Made by a program: the position numbers and the translations under genes. The notes beneath the pieces are model-generated. The model was not told the origin of the DNA. It saw nothing but the letters and a program-made list of their open reading frames with translations, and ran no database searches. Below, one piece after another: positions 56,412 to 64,000 of a stretch of 64,000 bases of DNA (position 1 is its first letter; each line of letters opens with the position of its first letter). Source of the stretch: Haliotis asinina (taxonomy: Eukaryota; Mollusca; Gastropoda; Lepetellida; Haliotidae); assembly GCF_037392515.1 (NCBI RefSeq), contig NC_090283.1:18942501-19006500 (forward strand), in the 5' to 3' direction.

Positions 56412-56988
56412 ATGACAGGAACAATATTCAGCACCCCTGCTCCCCATCCACCACGGAGTGTCAACAAGAACAGTGTCAAATAGCACCGGATATCCAAGAT
56501 GCCAACACTAGGGATACAGGGATGTTATACTCCAGAGAAAACGACACAAACAACTGCATTTGCCTACAAATTTCATGACCGACTGGAAATTAAAAGCCAA
56601 GAAATTAAAGACATGCATTATTTGGAGGTCATCATCTCCAGATTGGCCCATGAGCCACCGCCTTCTGGCATAGGACTCTAGGCAGACATATACGATAGAA
56701 TTTCAAACACAAACATTCAGTGTCAAAAATGTACAAACATGTACAATAACTGCATAAAAAATGTTGTCCATGCACGGGGCATGGCGTGACCAGCCGATTG
56801 ATAGAATCGGGCCCATTCTACCACCCGTCTAGGTGAAGTCAGGGCCGAAGTGGTGTGTTGAGCAATAGGAACACTGGTCCTGCTCCCATGCCCTCAACCA
56901 CCAGGATCCCCTCCTACACCGACACAGGGCCGCAACCCACGGCAAACGGGTTGGTGGACCAAATATACCCCCGGGTCCACTACGGGGG

Positions 56989-57048
56989 GTGAACGGCTCT
57001 TGGCATGACCCAGCATCCACCACGAGGAGGTGGCCGTTCACGGGTGCC
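56989..57048 (-). ncRNA. C12 5' end: HDV-like ribozyme fold with switched P2
   Basis: P2 is GTGAACGGC with GCCGTTCAC, nine perfect pairs, where C6, C8 and C11 have GGCGAG/CTCGCC. P1 GGCACCC/GGATGCT has one mismatch. P3 CCAC/GTGG and loop CTCCTC are unchanged, and the joining strand is GGGTCATGCCAAGA. Both strands of P2 differ from the other subfamily and still pair, which is strong evidence that the helix exists. Confidence 0.65.
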
Positions 57049-58051
57049 ACAGGCGTGATGATCTCAGTAGACAAGAAACTGGAAAGAAAGTGTCACATAG
57101 AACAGCAGCAAAAAAAAAAACCCAAAAAACCCAAAAAGAATGAAATCCGTAAGTATATCTATTCGAATAATAACATGTAACAATTCTTCTCATTACAATG
57201 TCTGATGACAGATTCTAAGTTCCGGAAATGTACATTTAAAATGTTTATGGATTATTGCTTTTTACAATCTTAAGATATGCAACACATGATTCAGATCATA
57301 TTTTCATAAATCGCAACATAAGAATCAAGTCAGTTAATGATGATATATAAACATGTTACTACACTTCAGTGACTACATGTCACTTCAGAGCAACAGATTG
57401 TGTGTCCATAAGAAAATGGGATATGCCATTAAATGTGATAAACTGCTTAACTTCTGTTGGGGTGATTAATCAAGTGAATAATTTTTCACGAAACTTCCTT
57501 TTTAATAATTTGCAATCCATCTTGGCAATTATGGTTTATCTGTTGATTGATTTTTGTTTAATTTTCAGAAAATTGCACTGCGCATGAAAAGCCTGAAAAC
57601 TATTGACTGGCCAGATCGACGAAAGGAAAGGGGTTCAACTATACACACCCTGGAAATGACTTCACCAATTGTAAGTGATGAAGAAGATGCCAATGTATTG
57701 CTCTCTTACCCCTTTACCTGGGAATCTAAACTCAAGACGTCTGCACTGGACTCAGCCACAATTTTCAATGCCACCACCAAAGCTAAGGCCAACATGAAGA
57801 CCAGGATGCGGCATCCAACCAGAATGACAGAGATATCCGCTGAAGGATGCCCAAGTGGGCTAGTAAATAGCTAATCGATCACATGAACGTAATTTTATCT
57901 ATGATCAATTAGATTTGAATTATTCTCAATGTAAAACTTTAATAGTTTTGATATTCTGATTGTATTTCAATTAATACAATTTTATTAAATCTTATTTTTT
58001 ATCTATTTTCAAAGAGACCTATATTTACTTTAAATACATTTTTTGTAACCT
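57049..58051. other. Non-LINE segment between C12 and C13
   Basis: About 1 kb of DNA not belonging to any element here, with an A-rich tract (57108-57135). It contains the possible exon described next. An ATTAAA-type and AATACA-rich 3' flank follows it. Confidence 0.5.
57569..57874 (+). CDS. Possible terminal exon of a host gene, unknown function
   Basis: A TTTGTTTAATTTTCAG acceptor (ending 57568) is followed by an open frame to TAA at 57872-57874: KIALRMKSLKTIDWPDRRKE, then DEEDANVLLSYPFTWESKL, ending SAEGCPSGLVNS. The composition (charged, few rare codons) and splice acceptor look like a real coding exon with a short AT-rich 3' UTR after it. A GTAAGT at 57671-57676 could instead be a donor within it. 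I do not recognise the protein. The upstream exons, if any, are not in the neighbouring sequence and could lie beyond the LINE cluster. Confidence 0.4.
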   Translation, partial: KIALRMKSLKTIDWPDRRKERGSTIHTLEMTSPIVSDEEDANVLLSYPFTWESKLKTSALDSATIFNATTKAKANMKTRMRHPTRMTEISAEGCPSGLVNS

Positions 58052-58101
58052 GGCACCCGTGGCGAGCCACCTGCTCGTGGTGGGTGCTGGGTAACGCCAA
58101 G
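58052..58101 (+). ncRNA. C13 5' end: ribozyme fold with deleted P2 strand
   Basis: P1 GGCACCC/GGGTGCT and P3 CCAC/GTGG (loop CTGCTC) are present, but the joining strand GGGTAACGCCAAGA runs straight into CACCCCCATGG: nine bases containing the P2 3' strand are missing. The fold should be unable to cleave. Confidence 0.5.
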
Positions 58102-58629
58102 ACACCCCCATGGTGGACCCGGGGGATATTTGGTCCACCAACCCGTTTGCCGTGGGTTGCGGCCCTGTGTCGGTGTAGGAGGGGATCCTGGTGGTTGAGG
58201 GCAATCGGGGCTTTTGACCGTGTTCCCTTTGCCCAACACACCACTTTGGCCCTTTACTTCACCTAGACGGGTGGTAGAATGGGCCCGGTTCGACCAATCG
58301 GCTGGTCATGCCAAGCCCTGTGCGTGGATTATGTAATTGTACAAATTTGATTTTATATTGTTTCAATTTAGGTCTTGGCTTTTCACTCATATAACACTTG
58401 TAAATTTGAAAAGTGATGTTATTAACTTTGCCTAGAGTCGTATGCCCAGAAGGCGGTGGCTCATGGGCCAATCTGGTAGATCGATTAATTTTCTATTAAT
58501 CTTCTGCTGGAGTATACCATTTCAGTATCCTTGTTGCTACCAGTCGGAGACCCACTGGTGTATAGCATTGTCCATGTGATACTCGGTGGAGGGTGGGGAG
58601 CTGGGATGGTGAACTTTCTATTATTAACC

Positions 58630-59841
58630 ATGGCTCAACCCAAAAAACATAAACGAGCACTAGATGAGTGTTTGTCCTCTGATGAGGAAAGTATCACAAA
58701 CAGATATCGAGATACATGGAGTAGATTCTTGGTTGTATCTTCGACTGATGGTGAACCACTCAAGCTAAATGCGTTTGCCACATCAAAAGCAATTTATGGA
58801 CTTGTTGGTGATGTCCAAGCTGTCAGAAAAATTAGATCAGGGTTTCTCCTCATAGAGTGTAAAACAGCAAAACAATCAGCTGCCCTCATAGCCACAAAAC
58901 AGCTTGCAAATACTGAAGTTTCAGTTTCTCCTCACAAGTCTCTGAACAGTAGCAAAGGCATCTTGAGGGACAGAGACCGCTGGCTTGCCCACATGAGTGA
59001 AAAGGAAATAGTTACTGAACTGCAACACCAAGGAGTCACTCATGTTAAAAGATTCACGTTTAAGAAAAATGGAGAAACTTTGAATACCAACACATACTTA
59101 ATTTCTTTTTCTCAACCCCAACACCCAAAGTACATAAAAGCTGGATATTGTAACATCGAAGTGGAACAGTATATTCCAAACCCACTTCGTTGTTACAAGT
59201 GTCAAAAGTTTGGTCACGGTGCCCAATCCTGCAGAAATCGTGCAACATGCTATAGATGTGGTAAAGATGATCATGAAGGTTCTGACTGTTTGTCTTCTCC
59301 AAAATGTGTCAATTGTCTTGGAGATCATATGTCTTCGTCAAAGTCATGCCATGTCTAGAAACGTGAATATGAAATTGTCAAAATCAAAATCCAAAAGAAT
59401 GTCACATATCATGAGGCAAAACGTTTAGTTAATGTAGCCTCCCCTCAGTCATCAGGTGTACCATATTCTACAGTTGTTGCTCGCCTCAATACTAAGTCTG
59501 TTCTGTCAGTTGCATGTCAGACAGATCTCACCTGGGTTGAAGCTGACAAACACACTTTTATTGCATCAGATTCTACTGTTGATAAACACCATGCAACATC
59601 AGCTTCCCAGACTGAATCACAAACAATATCTCCTGTTGTGAAAAATCCTTGTCAAAAAGTGGATTACAGACAAACAACTGATCGAGTACCAAAGGGATCA
59701 CGTGATCCTGTTCAAATCTATAACAAGTTTCAACTTTGAGAAGACATGGACGTCTCTCCTCATCCCCGTGCGCGAAATAGAAGCAGTTCGCCTCGGAAGG
59801 GGAAAAGTCGGTCCCCAGTATTACCACCTGCTATAAAATGA
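58630..59841 (+). pseudogene. C13 ORF1, two nonsense codons
   Basis: Starts at ATG 58630 (MAQPKKHKRALDECLSSDEE). N-terminal domain WSRFLVVSSTDGEPLKLNAF, LIECKTAKQ; knuckles CYKCQKFGHGAQSC, CYRCGKDDHEGSDC, CVNCLGDHMSSSKSC. TAG at 59356-59358 follows CHV (other copies have Trp-Lys there) and a TGA occurs at about 59738 in FQL-stop-EDMDVS. Otherwise the frame is continuous to the TGA at 59839-59841, which overlaps the ORF2 ATG. Confidence 0.87.
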
Positions 59842-62630
59842 ACAATAACTCCTTAATCCAGTGGAATTGCAGAGGACTTAGGACCAATTTTAATGAAGTA
59901 CAGTTACCAGCACAGGATTATAAACCATCAGCATTTAGTTTTCAAGAAACGTACCTGAAACAAAATGATAAGTTCGAATTGCGTAAATACCATTCTTATC
60001 ATTCTTTTTCACTCCCTGGTGACAAAGCCACTGGTGGATCTTCCATATTGGTGAGACATGGTATAATTCATAGCCCTGTTCCTCTCAAAACCAATCTTCA
60101 GGTTGTTGCTGTTCGTCTTACTTTACATATAACCCTTACTCTTTGTTCCTTGTATATCTCCCCTTCTTCCATTCTCCATCAGAATGATCTTCAAGATTTG
60201 TATGACCAATTACCGAAACCCTGTACCATAATGGGTGATCTCAATGGTCATAACCCATTATGGGGAAGTCCTGATACCAACAGTAAAGGGAAAGTTCTTG
60301 AAGAGTTTATATCTGATAATAATTTATGTATACTCAATGATGGCTCTGACACATATTTACATCCTGGAACGGGAACATATTCTTCCTTAGACCTGTCACT
60401 CACTGATTCAAACGTTTATAATGAGTTTGAATGGTCAGTCCATAATGATCTTTGTGGTAGTGACCATTTTCCAACAGTACTTACAGCAATTAACCCTTCC
60501 GATGATCCGCCTGTAACAAGATGGAATTTTTCAAAGGCCAATTGGCCATTATTTCAGGTCACCTGCCTTAAGGAACTTAAACCAGACCTTTTCATGGACG
60601 TACCTGATCCAATTGAAATGTTCTCGGACAAACTGAAACATATAGCTGATGAAACTATTCCTAAGTCCTCTGTAAATCCGCACATCCGTAAACCATGGTT
60701 TAATGATGAATGCAAACAGGCTAGTAAAAACAGGAAGAAAGCAGAGAAATATTTCCGTCTTCATCCCACTGTTCATAACTTAAATAATGTAAAAATCAGT
60801 TACGCTAAAGCTCGACGAACGTTTAAACACATTAAACGTCATACTTGGAAAAATTACGTTTCCAAAATGAATTCCCGTACTCCTATGTCAAGGGTATGGA
60901 ATATGATCCAAAAAATTAAAGGCAAGGGTTCCAAATCCAGTAGTATTCAGCATCTCAAAAATGATAATAACATACTAACTGAAAAATCTGATATTGCAAA
61001 CAAGTTCAGTGAAACTTTGGCTAAACATTCGTCCTCCTCAAATTATCATCCAAAATTCCAGACTTATCAAACACACCAAGAGAAGAAACCAGTGAATTTT
61101 AAATCTGATAATGGAGATTATAATGAGGTATTTTCTTTACATGAACTTCATACTGCGCTATCACAGGCTCACGACACTGCAACAGGACCTGATGATGTCC
61201 ATTACCAACTCGTAAAACACTTGCCTGAATCATGTATCGAAACGTTACTTGGCATTTTTGACCATATTTGGACAACACAACATTTTCCCTCTTCATGGCG
61301 AAAAGCCACAGTTGTTCCTATTCCAAAGCCTGGGAGGGATCATACAGATCCATCAAATTACCGACCTATTTCCTTAACTAGCTGCGTTTGCAAAACCATG
61401 GAGCGAATGGTAAATAATCGCTTAGTCTGGTTTTTGGAAACCAACAATCTGATTACTGATATACAATGTGGTTTTCGTAAAAACCGAAGCACAATTGACC
61501 ACTTGGTTCGTTTGGAATCATTTGTTAAAAATTCTTTCATTAAAAAGCAACGTGCAGTATCAATCTTTTTTGATCTTGAGAAAGCATATGATACTACTTG
61601 GAAGAATGGTATTTTGAAAGATTTACATTCTTTTGGGTTGAGAGGTCGCTTGCCTCAGTTTATATCTAATTTTTTAAATGACAGACAGTTTCAAGTACGT
61701 GTGGGAACAACCCTCTCAGACTACTTTCATCAAGATCAGGGTGTTCCACAAGGCAGTATTTTGTCTGTGACTTTATTTAGTATTAAAATCAATAGTCTTT
61801 CTAAGGTTTTAAGTGATTCAGTAGATGGATCACTATTTGTGGATGATTTTAATGTTTCTTGTAGAGGTAGAAATATGCATACAATAGAGAGGCAATTACA
61901 AATTTGTCTCAATAAAATTGAAAAATGGTCACTTGAAAACGGGTTTAAATTTTCTATAACAAAAACAAATTGCTTGCATTTCTGCAGAAAGTATAAACCG
62001 CATAAAGATCCAGAAGTCTTTTTAAATGGCACCCCCATCAAAGTAGTAAAGGAGGCCAGGTTCTTGGGTCTTATTTTCGACTCACATCTAACTTTTCTAC
62101 CCCACATTAAATCCCTTAAAACTAAATGCCTGAAGGCACTTGATCTGTTAAAAGTTGTTTCCAATTCAAAGTGGGGAGGAGACCAAACTACCCTACTCCA
62201 TTTATACAGATCTCTCATCCGTTCGAAACGCAACCTCAAAATACTTGATTCTATCCACCATCAAGGTCTAAGACTATGTCTTGGGTCATTTAGAACTTCT
62301 CCTATTCACAGTCTTTACGTCGAGGCCGATGAGCCATCTCTTACTCAACGAGGTATAAAACTCTCCTTACAGTATATAACAAAACTGTATTCTAATGAGG
62401 CCAACCCTGCATTTAACTGTGTTTTTAATCCTCTTTATGGGGATTTATACAATAAAAAGTCTTCTCTTGTTCCGCCTCTGGGACTTAGGGTGAAACCTTT
62501 TCTGTCTGCTTGCGGCATTGAGCTAGCCAATATATCTCCTTCCCGTCTACTTTCGTCTCCACCTTGGCAGTTAGTTAGACCCGAAGTTGACCTAACACTG
62601 ACGAGGTTTCAAAAAATCAGAAACAAATGA
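59838..62630 (+). pseudogene. C13 ORF2: endonuclease and reverse transcriptase (930 aa open)
   Basis: Starts at ATG 59838 in ATGA with the ORF1 stop. Endonuclease: QWNCRGLRTN (~8-17), QETYLK (~36), MGDLNGHNPLWGS (~131) and GSDHFPT (~206). Reverse transcriptase: FFDLEKAYDTTW (~576), GVPQGSILSVTLF (~634), LFVDDFNVS (~664), FLGLIFDSHLTFLPHI. A small in-frame loss occurs in the thumb (RSLIRSKRNLK, lacking LDYGSIVYGGACKS). It ends at RFQKIRNK where one extra base at the linker A-run separates RNase H. Nicking and copying at the target site would be done by this protein in an intact copy. Confidence 0.9.
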
Positions 62631-62631
62631 A

Positions 62632-63522
62632 TTGCAATATAAACAAGAATATAATCAATTAAAAGGTAACTATAATACATACAAATCTTTATTTACAGAT
62701 GGGTCCAAGGATGGTGGCGCAGTGGCTTGTGCCACTGTCATTGGATCTAGAACAATATCATTCAGATTACCAGATGATAGTTCTATTTTCACAGCAGAAG
62801 CAAACGCTATATTAACGGCTCTTAAATATATTGAAAGACATCCTAGACATAAACAGTATATTATCTATTCCGATTCTCTTTCTTGCCTCCAGGCAATTAA
62901 AAACCTGTCATGTAAACATCCACTTTTAATAGAAATAATTGAATTATTTAATAATCTTGCAACTGGCCAATACGACATCGTCTTTTGTTGGTTACCCAGC
63001 CATGTGGGCATTTCTGGCAATGCTATGGCCGATCTTGCTGCCAAGGCAGCACTCAACAAATCTGTGACTCCACTTCCTATCCCATACTCTGATTATAAAA
63101 CTACAAGTAGATCGTATATCCGAGATCTGATGCAAAAGAGGTGGGACACCCAAGTGGGTGTAAATAAATTACATTCAATAAAACCTTATATTGGTTATAC
63201 CCACTTGGGTTGTCAGTCCAGATTTGAGGAGGTCATTATGAGGCGATGTCGTATTGGCCATACGAGATATACTCATGAATACCTTTTGAAAGGTGAGGAT
63301 CCTCCGTTCTGCATCCCTTGTGATGAAAGAATTACAGTCAAGCATATCTTGCTTGACTGTGTTGAGTGTTCCATCACAAGGGATCAGTATTTTAATTCAC
63401 AAACTATGAAGGATCTTTTTAGCAATATTCGCCCTCATTTAATTATTGCATTTTTAAAGGAATTAGATTTGTTAATTGAACTGTATATAGATAAATATTT
63501 TAAAATTGGAAGATTAAATTAG
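62632..63522 (+). pseudogene. C13 ORF2, RNase H and Cys/His end
   Basis: An open 296-codon frame directly after the linker frameshift: LFTDGSKDGGA (Asp ~23), FTAEANAILTA (Glu ~55), IIYSDSLSCLQA (Asp ~80), CWLPSHVGISGNAMADLAA (Asp ~132) and CIPCDERITVKHILLDC (~226-243). All four RNase H acidic residues are kept. Compared with C8 it is simply the second half of ORF2 in another frame. Confidence 0.88.
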
Positions 63523-64000
63523 TAACTCAAAGCGTTAGTGGCTGTACCCTGGAAGGGGGTTGAAGTACCGTAAAATAATTGTCCTCCTGAGAGGGTACGT
63601 AAGTCCAAAAACATTTGAAGTAAATTTCAGTTTTCCAGCTTTTTAATCGTAGAATAAGTGTGTTTTTAGTTTATGGCTAGATTTGTCTAAATTGCTAACA
63701 GCTGAAGGGATGATGTAAATCCAACTAGGGTCCATGCAGGAAGCAAATGTACTGTAAGTCCCCATGGCCCTTAGTATGGTGATCTACCTTCAGTTGTTGG
63801 CAACCTATAGCTCATTTTTATATTGTACTGTCCTGTCCTGTATAGATACATTGTTGTAGGTCTATTCACTAGTTTTACATTCTACTCTGTGATATGCTAG
63901 TTAATTTTACTGTCCTTTGTCGACAGGGTTTTACAACGTATGTGCTATTAATTCATTTGTATTTTCATAATTACTCGTTCTCGTCACGATATGGCTGCAA

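Larger units (their letters stand above)
50971..57048 (-). mobile_element. LINE copy C12, full length, flanks do not match
   Basis: A 6.08-kb minus-strand copy with tail (50971), RNase H, ORF2, ORF1 and the ribozyme-like 5' end (57048). Unlike C3, C4, C6, C8 and C11, the flanks (…TTTTGCATCAGAGAAT and ACAGGCGTGATGATC…) share no target duplication, and the left flank is C10 ORF1 while the right flank is not. It therefore probably took part in a recombination or deletion after insertion. Confidence 0.88.
58052..64000 (+). mobile_element. LINE copy C13, plus strand, runs off the window end
   Basis: From its 5' end at 58052 (GGCACCCG) through ORF1, ORF2 and RNase H to the 3' UTR. The last window bases (CTCGTCACGATATGGCTGCA) are the start of the terminal hairpin, so only about 50 bases are missing. 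The 5' half of the ribozyme-like fold is intact but its P2 3' strand is deleted. It has two nonsense codons in ORF1 and one frameshift in ORF2, making it among the least damaged copies. Confidence 0.9.

Overview
The window looks like metazoan, probably molluscan, DNA. It is AT-rich, holds no dense gene array, and most of it is transposable elements. Three short dispersed repeats carry a 3' end (CCGCCGCCATAT ... GCGGCGTAAAAC, then CTCA repeats) that I recall as very common in abalone (Haliotis) sequence. That recollection was not checked, so the genus is a guess and 'mollusc' is the safer call.

About three quarters of the 64 kb belongs to one family of non-LTR retrotransposons (LINEs) of the I superfamily (Nimb/Ingi-like). 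I number the copies C1 to C13. A full copy is about 6.1 kb and has, in order: a 5' UTR that starts with a 58-nt fold resembling an HDV-like self-cleaving ribozyme; ORF1, with an RNA-binding domain and three zinc knuckles; ORF2, with APE-type endonuclease, reverse transcriptase with an FVDD box, RNase H and a C-terminal Cys/His motif; a structured 3' UTR; and a (CTCA)n tail. Every copy in the window carries at least one disabling change.

Layout: C1 (1-9138, minus) is interrupted by C2 (974-1232, plus), C3 (1310-5853, minus) and C4 (7438-8352, minus). The stretch 9139-12788 has only a decayed LINE relic (C5). C6 (12801-18912, minus) is nearly complete. The segment 18925-28221 is the least LINE-rich and holds three SINE copies, a 48/49-bp minisatellite, a short LINE (C7) and a tandem duplication with an exon-like ORF. 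A GC-rich Ty3/Gypsy LTR retrotransposon (28222-40260: gag, protease, integrase, PHD finger) is split by C8 and C9 and abutted by C10. C10 is itself split by C11 (43445-49409, plus) and bordered by C12 (50971-57048). A possible host terminal exon (57569-57874) lies before C13 (58052 to the window end, plus).

The nesting gives a relative order: Gypsy first, then C8, C9 and C10, then C11 and C12. C1 is older than C2, C3 and C4. Where both ends of an insertion survive, target site duplications are 11-14 bp and most often exactly 12 bp.

The most interesting points are the ribozyme-like 5' end with whole-helix covariation between copies, a 3' terminal hairpin shared between the LINE and the SINE with a compensated stem, two different ORF1/ORF2 junction types within the family, and a PHD finger downstream of integrase in the Gypsy element.
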